Assembly (NCBI RefSeq): GCF_000003815.2
Contig: NC_049986.1
Location: 4,737,223-4,796,860 of the forward strand
Direction of reading: 5' to 3'
From: Branchiostoma floridae
Lineage: Eukaryota; Chordata; Leptocardii; Amphioxiformes; Branchiostomatidae
Length of the DNA: 59,638 nt
Shown here: positions 43,772 to 54,510 of the stretch, piece by piece
Position numbering within the stretch: the first letter of the stretch is position 1
How the letters are laid out: every line of letters begins with the position of its first letter
The notes under the pieces: generated by a model
Databases searched by the model: none
Told to the model about the DNA's origin: nothing
Seen by the model: only the letters and a program-made list of their open reading frames with translations
Program-made: the position numbers and the translations under genes

Positions 43772-45618
43772 CAGTACAACAGCGTTCCCGCCAGGCATAC
43801 GTCTTTACGTCTTTGGACGCATTTTTTTCTGGAAAGACGCACTCGGCTTGGCTGAATGCGTCCATAAAAAATTCTGAAAGAAAGGCTGCTGACCTGTACC
43901 ACCAGTGTACAAAATGTATCTGGAATCTTTAAAAAAAATCTGTCTTTATAAGAAGGAATCCTACCTTTACAATTTATACTTCAAATTCTTCACTTTCCGG
44001 TCATTCCAGTAGTCTGGGCATGGGGCGGAGCGCGGCACATTTTACTACTAGCGGACCCATGTACGACACACCCAGCCACGTGCCAGTCTGAGCCGTCCGT
44101 TGCGCAATGTAATTTTTTGTAGTCCGGGAAATACATCTGACAGTCAGCATTCTTTAACACTCGAAGAAATCTTATGCAGATTTTATATTCTGATATTAAC
44201 ATGATACTAATTTTCACGTATTTGTTAAAGATTTGTGGGCAATACTAGTATTGAACGAACAAACTGTTCTGCGCGAGTGCTGCACATCTCAACAAATGTT
44301 CTCACGCTGTGGGCAGTTGATTGGCAGTCGGTATTTTTGACAACAGGCCGCCGGCGCCAAGCAGTCTAGATTGGCCACCAGGTCAAATCCAATCATCTTA
44401 ATAACCAATCAGCATTCGATAAATGTAATGTTACACTCTGTCATTGGTCACCGGGGAAAAAAAGTTACCGAGTATTAGCGCACGTGACGTTGGTAGCCGC
44501 CCGTACCCCCGTGTCGTCTGGCAACTTGTGTTTCTTCCCTAGCTGCTAACAATTTACTATTTAAGTTTCCCCATTTATCCAAGTTAAAAAACGTGCGCGG
44601 TAAATAAGTGAAGAATTCAAAACTATACACTTTATTTCTTATTTACAAAAATTCTTTTGTTTCAAAAAGACAAAATTTGCGGCAGAAAAGGGGCCGCAAT
44701 ATTGTTGTCAGGCGTCGATCGAGTCGGTTGTGCACTAACGTTGGCCTCCGTGGCACATGGCTCGGCACGCCCCCCTCCCCAGATGGATCGTCGATCGCAG
44801 CGCCCAGCACGTTGGGACGTCTTTCTGGCTACTGCTTCAAGGCTACACCGGCACTGATCACTGCCAAAGAGGCAGCAGATCGTCCTCCTTCGAGTAATGT
44901 ATAACGTCCTTGGTCTATTTAAAAAGAAATCCAGCCAAAGATTTCACTCCGAAAACGGGGTTACCTGAGGTCGCAGGAAACAAACGCACGCTCGTGGAAA
45001 ATGACGGCGCGGCCTTGTAAAACCCCACCGATTCGAAAAATTTGAGTAAAATCATCGGGCAAAATAGAAAAAAACACATTCCGTTATTTTATCGTCTCGG
45101 AAAACTATTTGATGCGGGAGGGCGCAACAACGATCGCAGGAGGTAACGTTAGACATTTTTTTATTCAATGACGGAAAAAAATTGGCAGAATTTTTCCATG
45201 GGCTGACGAACTGGCTAGAGCCCAGTTTCGAAGCATCAAAAATCCCAAATCTTCATATAGACATGTCTGGACAAATAATACCCGGGCCAGATCACGGAAG
45301 GCTGATTACCTGTGCTTATAGTTTTTTTTAATATACATGTAACGTATTTTGATGAAGAGGGTGGTCGTCGATAACTGAAAATGGGAGTAAAAGAGGCAAC
45401 CGACGTCCAATCTCAAGTGCATGATTATCCTTTCAAATTGCAGGAAATTGTGTTCTAGAGGGTTTGAAAATCCAAATTTTCCCGGGGGGGCATGCCCCCG
45501 GACCCCCCTAGGATGCGAGCGCCTGCGGCGCTCGTCTCGCGCCTCCGGCGCTCATTACGCCCATCCCAAATATTTGGACGCATACTTTCAAGAACCTGGC
45601 GGGAACGCTGCAGTACAA
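43772..45618. mobile_element. hAT-type nonautonomous element (1,831 bp) with 8-bp target duplication
   Basis: The body is 43780-45610. The left end CAGCGTTCCCGCCAGGC is inverted at the right (cctggcgggaacgctg). CAGTACAA lies directly outside both ends (43772-43779 and 45611-45618). Both subtermini carry ttggacgcat words. The interior is noncoding to my eye and includes a piece ending ctggctagagcccag (~45225) that matches the other hAT family's right end, plus a GC-rich hairpin patch at 45480-45560. Confidence 0.9.
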
Positions 45619-46447
45619 GTAAGCCAATAACTACCTAACGCAATGCTGGCAACATGTATGAAATTGTTATAATAGGAACAAAAGAAAGCGATATTGTGGG
45701 AGGTGGTGTGCGGATCCCGAGCGGGTCGGCACCATAAAGAGACATGCCCGCTAAATGCCGTCAAAGCCGCCATTACAATTTGGGAGACTACTTGCTCATA
45801 ATTACATGAATTACGCTGGCAAATTGGGTGTGCAATTAAACGGCTCCTACTGCGTTACGAATTGAACCACAAAACACAATGTATCAAAAGAAACAACAAG
45901 TCTTTTTGTTTGTATGAGGCACATTTAGGCTGTCTTGTCCGTCTTAGCAGACTCAGCTGAAGTAACTGATGTCTGATATATTGACAAGAATGATCAAAGA
46001 AGTACACTGTTAGAAGGTATATGGCTCCAAGAACTGTGGATGATATATGACAGTGTGATAAGAATACTCCTGACATAAGGGAAGTTTCACTAAATAAGCA
46101 CGTTTTGCGGTAGTATGTAACAAGTTTTCAGCTCAAGTTTTACAACAAGCCAGCACATGCTGGCCTTTTGTGGCAATATGAGTCGGAAGTTCCGGGCTTG
46201 CTTGGAGCCTCAGAGGAGGTGATTTTTTTTCAGAATGGGGGAAAAGTAATGCGTGTGCGAATGTCATCAATAAAATCAAAGTCAGTGTGGCGCTATGATA
46301 GATTCTGGAAACAAGTTGATGAATTGTGTGGTGAGATTTGATAGTGTTAGATACTCATGCAGGTTATAATAAACCCATGCCATGCCAGCAACTACAAGAA
46401 CAGCAGGACTGTAACAGCCGGTTCTCTATTGTTACTGTGTATGACAG
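45619..46447 (+). other. Intron 35, end; nothing recognised
   Basis: No tandem or inverted structure seen. Confidence 0.5.
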
Positions 46448-46561
46448 GGTGAGCCTGATGGTGGAGTGGGTGGAGCAGGGTCTCTTGCCCAACAACTTCT
46501 GTCAATCATGGAGATGGTTCTTCAAGAAGCCAACCTGGCTGCTGACAGCACTGGCAATAAG
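46448..46561 (+). CDS. UBR4: UBR4 exon 36
   Basis: Acceptor gtatgacag, donor gtacat. A Gly-rich start (GEPDGGVGGAGSL), then AQQLLSIMEMVLQEANLAAD. Matches AEQVLSIMEIILDESNAEP. The longest open frame here is a different frame; similarity and phase choose this one. Confidence 0.94.
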
Positions 46562-46849
46562 GTACATGTGACTACATGTACTGTTTCAGCCATGGCCTTA
46601 TTGTTAACAACTCTGAGATGGCCTTGTTCTTAACAACTGTAGTAGTGTGCTTAGTCCAGGTAGTAGTGTGCGTATTCCAGTGGCCAACCCTGCCTCAGCC
46701 TGGACCAAATAGGGAGTTTGAAACCCAGCTGTTATTGCTTACTGGACATGCATAAGGGGTAAGGCAATGCACAACGTCTCTCCATTTAATTTAGCACATT
46801 TAATCTAATGATTATTCTATCATTAATTCATGTCTGACATTTGTCTCAG

Positions 46850-47040
46850 ACCAATGTCCTGGCATCAGTGGAAAGATCTCAACTCATCCTTCTCCTGGAG
46901 AGCATCAATCGACCGTTTGTGCGAGCCCAGGCTAATGTTCTACAGGCACTGATGAGGCTGGTGCCATTTGTAGCATTTGGAGCTGAGGAGAAGATGACAG
47001 CTCTCATGGACCACTTCAAGCCATACCTTGCCTTTGAAAG
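46850..47040 (+). CDS. UBR4: UBR4 exon 37
   Basis: Acceptor tttgtctcag, donor gtacaa. Reads QLILLLESINRPFVRAQANV, LQALMRLVPFVAFGAEEKMT, MDHFKPYLAFER. Matches QLVMLLDQINSTFVRSNPSVLQGLLRIIPYLSFGEVEKM...FKPYCNFDKY. Confidence 0.97.
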
Positions 47041-47221
47041 GTACAAATGTATAGACTATACCAAGAAAATTTTATGGATGTCATGCACATGCACATTGAT
47101 TTTGGAATGTATGCAAGGGCTCAGCCACACAAACCCATATATTAGGTCTGTATAATATTTTGTCAATACGCAGCAGAAGTACAGTTCACTACTCGAATAC
47201 AGAATGAATGGTACTATTCAG

Positions 47222-47641
47222 TTGTGAGATCACATGGCGTAGGACCAAGAGGTCTCTAGTTCGAATCCTACCGTATCACCAATCTTGTGCCCTTGGGAAA
47301 GATTTACTCACCTTACTCGGGTGAAAATACAATGTAAGTACCTAGCTTCGGCTAGGGCCATCCCTCGGATAGGACGTTAAATGGAGGTCCTGTGTTTGGG
47401 GAGAGCCACACCTGCAGCACGTTAAAGAACCCACCACATGTGCGATGGTGCGGTGTGAGTGGTTTAAAAACCTACAGTCCCATGGCCGCACCTGAGGAAA
47501 TTACTGTCGTATTGAGGTCACGTGAGTGGCGCCGAATGGCAGCTCGCTCCAGACCCTTTGTGTTTTAGCCCCACCTACATGTATTGTAAGCTCCTCGCAA
47601 TTCAGCCCCTGGCTGCCAAGAGAAAGTAGTCGGCCCATCCA
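47222..47641 (+). mobile_element. tRNA-derived SINE, copy 2
   Basis: The head has a B-box (agttcgaatcctac), then gcccttgggaaagattt, ccctcggataggacgttaaa, ccacatgtgcgatggtgcgg, gtggcgccgaatggcagctc and the end gtcggcccatcc. Same family as 12739, without the internal duplication. The A-box region is degraded. Confidence 0.85.
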
Positions 47642-48435
47642 AGGAGGTATAATGCATGAGCTGTGAAACAGCATACATACAATAGTTTTGTGCAGGTCCA
47701 GAACTATGAGGTGTACTGTGGGTATGCCTGCGTAGCTAATACTAACACGAAATGTTTGAAAAGCGTATGATGCTAGGTGCATAGTGTGCCTACAACTGCG
47801 AATGAAAAAATGTCAATACGGACCTTATACAGACTTGAGTATAGTAAAGCTCACATGACTGGCCCCTGATGTAATATTTAAATAAAAAATTTTTTAGTAA
47901 CTTTTGTTAGTTTGCACTTACATGTTGTAAATGTACAATGTATAAAGGATTGAATCTAACCTGGTGTGAAAGATGGAATGCTGATACAGTCAGGAAAAAG
48001 AATCTTGGTGACTGAATTTTATTTTCTGTCTGGGCCTTGGGACAAGTTGCTGTTGCTGCAGCCAAAGACATACATGTACAGTACCCTGCCATGAAATTGT
48101 GTTTATTTTTTAGTGAACACAATTTCATGGCTGGGTACTGTATCTAAAAATCATCCAATTGCTTAAGCACACCATTACCAGTACTGTGTTACTACATGTA
48201 CATGTATAACTGTACTGTACTATCACTCTTATCTGTATACCATCAATTTACTGATTTTGATGCTGTTCATTAATTACTGTCATTAATCTTACTGCATGGT
48301 CCCCAAAGGTACAAACACTCAGCAACAAATCATTTATAAATGAATAGACATGAATTCAGGAAAATAACAGCAAAATATACATCAAAACTTACCATCCTTG
48401 TCTTTAAAGACTTCATTTTTTTGGTTATCTGACAG
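47642..48435 (+). other. Intron 37, end; hairpin at 48077-48142
   Basis: Apart from the hairpin listed separately, only AT-rich intron is seen. Confidence 0.5.
48077..48142. repeat. Short foldback hairpin (27-bp arms)
   Basis: tacagtaccctgccatgaaattgtgtt pairs with aacacaatttcatggctgggtactgta with one mismatch around a 12-nt loop. It resembles the collapsed ends of a small MITE. Confidence 0.85.
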
Positions 48436-48609
48436 GTTTGACCAGGACCACACTGCTGATGATGAGACTCACCTGGACTGTTTCTGTCAGATCATGAATG
48501 CCATTGAGAAGAGTCCCAATGGTGAGAGACTGAAGGACCTCATGATCAAACATGGCGTGGTAAAACTGGCTATAGACTACATCACATGCCATGCTCCATC
48601 ATCTGCAAA
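48436..48609 (+). CDS. UBR4: UBR4 exon 38
   Basis: Acceptor atctgacag, donor gtaaga. Reads FDQDHTADDETHLDCFCQIM, GERLKDLMIKHGVVKLAIDY. Matches YDEDHSGDDKVFLDCFCKI...GHQLKDLILQKGITQNALDY. Confidence 0.97.
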
Positions 48610-48929
48610 GTAAGAACACCACTACAATCACTGTTGTTCAAACTTTATTTCTTGTGGCTGCCCAGTAATAAACATTAGGTCGAAAAATATTCCTTCGCAA
48701 AGTACTAGCTACTTGTGCCTATATTATAATATACATTGCCCTTGGTACCAGCCTCAGCTCAGGCTGGCTTTCCTCTTAACTTGCTATCAACTTGCTATAT
48801 AATCTTTGACTACCGGACCAATCTCAGCAATTGGCACAATGCAGCACCAGGCACAACCATTCCTATAGGCTGCTGTACTGATCAATATTTTGGTCACAGG
48901 TTACAAAGACACTTTCTCCTCTCTTACAG

Positions 48930-49029
48930 CCTTGACTCTGAGTCGTGGAAAGAGTTTATTGCAAGACCAGCCCTTCCCTTCATCCTGCGCATGCTGACAG
49001 GTCAGAGCCAGGGACACCCACAGACTCAG
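48930..49029 (+). CDS. UBR4: UBR4 exon 39
   Basis: Acceptor ctcttacag, donor gtacag. Reads LDSESWKEFIARPALPFILR then MLTGQSQGHPQTQ, matching DADIWKKFLSRPALPFILRLLRGLAIQHPGTQ. Confidence 0.97.
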
Positions 49030-49488
49030 GTACAGGAGTTTCCCACATTTTGATACAACTTTGTTAATCTCTATCAACAGCCACTGCAGAAAGATAATCT
49101 TTAGTCTTTCTGGAAAACACAACAAAACAAATTTTACATCTATAGTATTACAGGCTTTCACAAATTATAGTCAGTGCAATTGTTTTGGCTTCTTTAATAA
49201 TAATAACTAATAGATGATATGTGTATGAAGCACATCAGTAAGTGGGAAGAAACGAAAACAGTTATTTTAGCTTATGTACCAGTGTATGCTTGGACGTCTG
49301 GCTTGTCCATATGCCTGCTGTTGTTTTAAGTTCTACACGATCTTATGAAAAAAACTACAGATTTTGAGTTTGTGCATTGATGTCCCAGACAAATTATTTT
49401 AAAATGATGTGCTCGCATTGCTGGCATGTTGAGTTCTAAATTCCTGACAACCTCTGCAGTGCTACCTTTGAACTCATGTGTCCTCCAG

Positions 49489-49617
49489 CTGCTGGTTGGA
49501 GATGCCTGCATCCTGGTGTTCCATTGTCTGGAGCAAGTGTCCAGCAAGGAGCGGGTTGGTTCATTGGCTGAAAATCTAATGGAGGCATTACGGGAAAATG
49601 ATCAGGTGGCCAGCCAG
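49489..49617 (+). CDS. UBR4: UBR4 exon 40
   Basis: Acceptor gtcctccag, donor gtaaat. Reads LLVGDACILVFHCLEQVSSK, RVGSLAENLMEALRENDQVA. Matches HKLEQVSSDEGIGTLAENLLEALREHPDV. Confidence 0.96.
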
Positions 49618-50242
49618 GTAAATGCTCCCTGCAGATCGTAGTTTTGTGAGCTGTTTATTTTGAAATTGCACAGCCGCAGTAGGAATTTGTGGATCTATGC
49701 GGATGATTGCGGAATATAACGTCCTTAGTTCTGCAAAAGATTACCGGACGTTCTGCGGATGATTGCAGTTCTGCGACTGGATAATGAGGGGTGTCTTGTG
49801 CAACTAGAAGCGTATTTTGTGGCATTCACTGATGAGGCATATACAAATATATATATATATTGAAAGACTATACTATCTTCTTGCATCAAAATTTATTTTA
49901 TGGATCTTTTGATGCTGTTCCAAGTCACGAGTGCCCATCTTCCAATGATTTGGAGATGTGCAGCTTGTACTCTTCAGGTACAAACTTGATGTGTTACACT
50001 GTAAGGTATTTTACCGGCTATGAAGTACAAACAAATAAAACAAACATCTCTGTCTGCATGCATATACAATGTATGCATGTACATAACAAACCTACATTTT
50101 ATTTATAGTTCCAAGGTAGATAGTCAATGTCTGGTGCAGCTCAGTCTGTGACTTGCCTTTCATGTTAGGTATTATTTACAAAACATGATTCATGTTGGAC
50201 CTTATGGCTTTATTACTGTCATATTGACCTCTTTCAATGCAG
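49618..50242 (+). other. Intron 40; nothing recognised
   Basis: A local duplication of ttctgcggatgattgc (~49695-49765) and an (at)n run at 49848 are the only features. Confidence 0.5.
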
Positions 50243-50332
50243 ATCGAAGATGCTCGTCGGCAGACACGTGCAGAAAAAAAGAAGATGGCAATGGCAATGA
50301 GACAGAAACAGCTTGGTGTCCTTGGAATGACT
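50243..50332 (+). CDS. UBR4: UBR4 exon 41
   Basis: Acceptor ttcaatgcag, donor gtaatt. Reads IEDARRQTRAEKKKMAMAMR then QKQLGVLGMT, matching DAARRETRAEKKRMAMAMRQKALGTLGM. A basic helix leading into the C-terminal catalytic unit. Confidence 0.98.
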
Positions 50333-50599
50333 GTAATTAACTGGTTTTGTAGCCATTTGTCTTCCTTTAACAGAACATGAAGTACAAAATGACCAATTAA
50401 CATTCCCAATGGCATTCAAAATAGTTGTACTGTGCTTAACTATCTTCCAACACAAAGGTATACACGGACCATCATTGTCACCTTCTTCAGGATCAATGCT
50501 GATGACCAATCAATTCGGAATGTAAACTCATGAGAGTTAGGACAGATGTTCTTGCACATAACACATGATCTTGCGGATACATATCAGCAATTGTGTCTT

Positions 50600-50690
50600 T
50601 AGTGAAAAAGTTTAAACTCTGTTCCAACACAAGAAGAAACTCACCATTCTTTTTGTGTTGGAACAAAGTTTACACTTTTTCACTATGGAA
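50600..50690. repeat. Foldback hairpin (~35-bp arms)
   Basis: tagtgaaaaagtttaaactctgttccaacacaa pairs with ttgtgttggaacaaagtttacactttttcacta; the loop is gaagaaactcaccattcttt. Probably a small MITE. Confidence 0.8.
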
Positions 50691-50719
50691 TTTACCAACA
50701 CCAATGAGCTTTCATTCGG

Positions 50720-50882
50720 ATGCCCACTGTTTCTCTTCAGTGGTTGGAGTGCCCTGATGTATAGCTCTTACAATGTTCAGTGTCCCGTTCCTGACTTTGT
50801 CCAGTGAGATGGTATGGCTCAGTAATTCACTGTGGATGTGTCGAGAGACTTCTGACGACAGCAAGCTGGCGCGACAGTGGTT
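50720..50882 (-). mobile_element. Penelope-like retroelement C-terminal fragment
   Basis: The minus strand reads LLSSEVSRHIHSELLSHTIS then LDKVRNGTLNIVRAIHQGTP and a stop. Related to the 40290 piece (SSEVSQHIH, DKVRILDTE). 5'-truncated. Confidence 0.7.
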
Positions 50883-51562
50883 GTGGAAAATTTGATCTGT
50901 GTATACCTTAAAGTTTATGTTGGAAGAACATTAGGCATTGTACAATGCAATTATTTCTACCAACACAGATGAGCTTGCATGATAATGAAGAGTTCAAAAT
51001 AGTTTTGACATCCAATTGTAATATATTTTCAACCTTAGCTGAATAGCAAAGTAAATCCCTCTCCAGGATCAGCATTGTACAATGTACATATTGAATCGAT
51101 TACTTGTTCTCAATAACATGTGCGTACATTTTAATGTCACTTTAGAGCTAAACTTTGCGTATATCCAACTGTTATCAAGTACCAATTGAAATAAAGTTAT
51201 GCTACCTCAAATTCACACCACCACACCAGCAATGCCATTGATCAAAGTACACAGCTGGATAATGTTTTTGGTATTGAGAGAGGCAATAGAATATGAAATG
51301 CTATGATGCAATCAACCTTTTGAACATAATTTGGCAGCACCTTACAGAAATATGATGGTTTGTAGTATTGATAAGTGGAAACGGGTGTTCTTGCATGTTA
51401 TGGCAGCAACTGATAGTCACCAGCTGTAGCACAGCCAATCACAACTGTATGATGCAAATACATCATGTAAGATTTGCATACACAATGCCTCTTTGGGCAG
51501 TTAGCAAGTTGGCACATTCTAATGTTGGAAGAAACTGACATACCTCCTTGTTTGATTTTCAG
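50883..51562 (+). other. Intron 41, end; nothing recognised
   Basis: No repeat or exon signals. Confidence 0.5.
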
Positions 51563-51685
51563 ACAAATGAGCAAGGTAAAATTGTGGCCAAGTCTGGAGT
51601 ACTGAAACAGATGGAGGAGCTGATAGATGAGGCAGGACTCATCTGTTGTATTTGTCGAGAAGGGTACAAGTTCCAGCCTAACAAG
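51563..51685 (+). CDS. UBR4: UBR4 exon 42: first half of the hemiRING
   Basis: Acceptor tgattttcag, donor gtacat. Reads TNEQGKIVAKSGVLKQMEEL, then EAGLICCICREGYKFQPNK. The ICCICREGYKF cysteines (CCxC) are part of the zinc site of the UBR4 hemiRING, the module that recruits the E2 UBE2A. The other ligands (HF..VHYDCH) are in exon 43, 3.3 kb downstream, past a mobile element. Confidence 0.98.
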
Positions 51686-51954
51686 GTACATGTAGAACCA
51701 AAGCAGATATCATATAACTCACTCACTTTCACTATCCGGTTTAGTGTCCGTTCTTCCCTGTCTTGCAGAGGTTTATATAACACGTTTCGCATCACATTAT
51801 ACAACAATATATAGCACTCTTCTTCCAACTGAAGTGAATACAGTACATGTAGATGTTAAGAAATTTTGTTATATTTCAAAGTCTGCAAGAATTGGTTGCT
51901 TAGTAGTTGCAAAAATACCACCCATGTCCAGTATCAGGGTGAAATGCACGAAGT

Positions 51955-52235
51955 TGTCCTAAGTTAAGTTAGACGTCTGAAGTTGTCCAAAGTTGTCCAA
52001 AGTTGTACGAACTTGTCCGAAGTTATGACGTCATCTAAACTTTGCACAGTCAGCCGGGTGGTGTACGGAGTTGTACGAACTTGTCCGAAGTTATGACGTC
52101 ACGCTAACCATGACGTCATCTAAACTTTGGACAGTCAGCCGGGTGGTGTACGGAGTTGTACGAACTTGTCCGAAGTTATGACGTCACGCTAACCATGACG
52201 TCATCTAAACTTTGGACAGTCAGCCGGGTGTCCTG
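51955..52235. repeat. Left subterminal array of the insertion (~85-bp unit)
   Basis: Two to three units of ggtgtacggagttgtacg, aacttgtccgaagttatgac, gtcatctaaactttggacag, tcagccggg. Five TGACGTCA palindromes (~52026, 52094, 52112, 52179, 52197). Confidence 0.85.
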
Positions 52236-52342
52236 ATCAGGTCGCGTATTCCTTGGAAGATGTCGCCTAGCATGACTTTGGCGATACATATACTACACTA
52301 CGCGTCTACAAGTTTTCTGTGTTACGTTCAAATGTCTCAACT

Positions 52343-52520
52343 GTCATTTCTAGAACCTTTCTTCTAACGTTCTCATCTTCTTAGACGTCACAATCTGACG
52401 TTTACGTCACTAACTCAGGTGTTTTCGTAATTCGAAACCGGAATGCGTTCTTCGAACGGTGTCGTTTTTCAGTCTAACAGTTTGAAACCGTGTGGCGCTG
52501 AAGTCGCCACGGCTACTTTT
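52343..52520. repeat. ~170-bp segment duplicated at 53092-53252 (copy A, before the gene)
   Basis: The phrases gtcatttctagaa, acgtcac, gacgtttacgtca, ctcaggtg, ggaatgcgttc, ggtgtcgtttttca and cgccacggct occur in the same order in the second intron of the gene. Copy A lies just upstream of the ATG, where a promoter would be. Confidence 0.8.
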
Positions 52521-52586
52521 TAGTCCGTGTCTTTGACGAAATAGACTTTCTTAACGGGGGATTTACGGACAATATTATATCATATC

Positions 52587-52679
52587 ATGTCGTGCAGTAA
52601 ATCTTTGAAGGCTACAGATCTCCATTCGTCCTGGAAAGTCGAGTTTGACTGGAAGGATTTTCCGGAAGAACTTGTTCAG
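52587..52679 (+). CDS. Exon 1 of the insertion's P-loop gene
   Basis: Starts at ATG 52587. Thirty-one codons: MSCSKSLKATDLHSSWKVEF then DWKDFPEELVQ, donor gtgggt. The FP-x-x-L phrase followed later by a hydrophobic stretch and a P-loop is the order seen at the start of DUF3987 (PF13148) domains. The upstream 350 bp carry acgtca words and a weak TATA-like atattatat. Confidence 0.6.
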
Positions 52680-52837
52680 GTGGGTTAGTCGTATTAATCG
52701 CACCTTGATATGTTTTGAGTTCTGACTTTTGATTCATAAATCTTATATTCTTTAGAAGTTACATCTTACAAAACAACATATTTTTTATCAGAATGCAGAT
52801 TACTTATCTTTATTAAGATTTGTCTTATTCTTCACAG

Positions 52838-53000
52838 GGATGTTGTGCTGTTGCATCTGTTTTGTGCGTGCCAACGGTGGCTGTTTTATATAGCCTTGTC
52901 ACGGTCGCGGCTTTTGCTGTAAGCCATGCACAAGTCTCTCCACCTGACACCAAATGGGGGGAAAATGTTCTTCTGTGGACAGCAATCTGTCTGCCAACAG
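52838..53000 (+). CDS. Exon 2 of the insertion's P-loop gene
   Basis: Acceptor ttcttcacag, donor gtagat; in phase with exon 1. Reads GCCAVASVLCVPTVAVLYSL, VTVAAFAVSHAQVSPPDTKW, GENVLLWTAICLPTG. The small-residue helix (ALAALS-like in DUF3987), the W..N.LLW phrase and the run into the P-loop resemble DUF3987 N-terminal halves from memory. Not searched. Confidence 0.6.
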
Positions 53001-53091
53001 GTAGATTTACTTCTAAACACCTTTTTTATTGTTTCAAATCAAACGTTTGATTCAATGTAGATATAACGTTATATGTTCAAAATTTACAACC

Positions 53092-53252
53092 GTCATTTCT
53101 AGAATCATACCTTGTCGAACATTCTTTTGCTTAACGTCACCAACAGACATTTACGTCATTTGCTCAGGTGTGTTTTTTTTAAATTCGAACCTGGAATGCG
53201 TTCGTAGAATGGTGTCGTTTTTCAATCTCTGTATTGCGCCACGGCTGCTTTT
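53092..53252. repeat. Copy B of the duplicated segment, inside the gene's second intron
   Basis: Same ordered words as 52343-52520 with ~25% change by eye and a T-rich expansion. It makes up most of the intron between the second and third exons. Confidence 0.8.
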
Positions 53253-53324
53253 ATTTCATTGTTCTATTCTTTTTAAACATCTATTAGCGGGGATCAAAAT
53301 GACATTTACCTGTTGTCTTGGCAG

Positions 53325-53467
53325 GCGCTGGGAAATCTACTATCTGTAAATGGATTCAAGAACTTGTGACTGATGTTTACACGAAGTTGCGGAAAGACCA
53401 TAGTGGTAGTCCGTCTGCTGGGTTTACTTATGTACTAAATGGTGGAAGTACTTCAATTAATTGTTAA
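53325..53467 (+). CDS. Exon 3 of the insertion's P-loop gene (Walker A, stop)
   Basis: Acceptor gtcttggcag. Completes LPTGAGKSTICKWIQELVTD (Walker A, PTGAGKST), then YTKLRKDHSGSPSAG and TAA at 53465. Total about 132 residues, far shorter than a full DUF3987 protein, with no Walker B or later domain, so truncated or a gene fragment. AATAAA sits near 53680 and 53692. Another exon beyond a possible donor (atg|gtggaag) cannot be excluded. Confidence 0.55.
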
Positions 53468-53844
53468 ATTACAAGGAATAACATAACAACTATTACTTCT
53501 TATGATACAAAGTAGTGAAAGATGACTGCAATACATGTAGTTTATAAATAGATAGGGGAGATGTTTTAAGGGACTTGTATTTAGAAGTGACGTAAAAAAG
53601 GGAAATATAATATTAAGAGTGAACTTAAATTATTTTGTGCGCATTGTTAAAACGAACGTTAAGAGGAGAAATAAAAGACAAAAAAAGTGAAATAAATGAA
53701 ATTTTTTACAATGCATGAACATTGATTTTGTGCTGATTAATGTGCATCTATATTTTATTTGTTTATATGCGTGAGTGGTGTGTATCTTATTTACACATAT
53801 ATATTAGTTTTTACTATGTATTAATTAACTTTGGACAAATTCGT

Positions 53845-54510
53845 ACACATGCCGCCCTACCCTGCCCACTGTCCAGAGTTAGATGACGTCACGTAACTTT
53901 GCACAAGTTAGGACAACTTCGCACACTTGTTGACCTACCCTGCCCACTGTCCAAAGTTAGATGACGTCACGTAACTTTGCACAACTTAGGACAACTTTGC
54001 ACACTTGTTGACCTACCCTGCCCACTGTCCAAAGTTAGATGACGTCACGTAACTTTGCACAACTTAGGACAACTTCGCACACTTGTTGACCTACCCTGCC
54101 CACTGTCCAAAGTTAGATGACGTCACGTAACTTCGCACAACTTAGGACAACTTCGCACACTTGTTGACCTACCCTGCCCACTGTCCAAAGTTAGATGACG
54201 TCACGTAACTTTGCACAACTTAGGACAACTTTGCACACTTGTTGACCTACCCTGCCCACTGTCCAAAGTTAGATGACGTCACGTAACTTTGCACAACTTA
54301 GGACAACTTTGCACACTTGTTGACCTACCCTGCCCACTGTCCAAAGTTAGATGACGTCACGTAACTTTGCACAACTTCGGACAACTTCGCACACATGCCG
54401 CCCTACCCTGCCTACTGTACGAAGTTAGATGACGTCACGTAACTTTGCACAACTTCGGACAACTTCGTACACTTGACACCCTACCCTGCCTACTGTACGA
54501 AGTTAGATTA
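53845..54510. repeat. Right subterminal array of the insertion (~78-bp unit, about eight copies)
   Basis: The unit is ctaccctgcccactgtccaa, agttagatgacgtcacgtaa, ctttgcacaacttaggacaa, cttcgcacacttgttgac. The middle copies are almost identical (recent amplification); the outer ones diverge toward the left-array type (gtacgaagtt). Each unit carries TGACGTCA (eight here, a ninth at ~54532). Confidence 0.93.

Noticed and set aside
52820-53050. Single-exon reading of the frame starting MSYSSQGCCAVAS
   Set aside because: The start lies in the polypyrimidine tract of a strong acceptor, and the spliced model gives a Walker A motif split across two introns.
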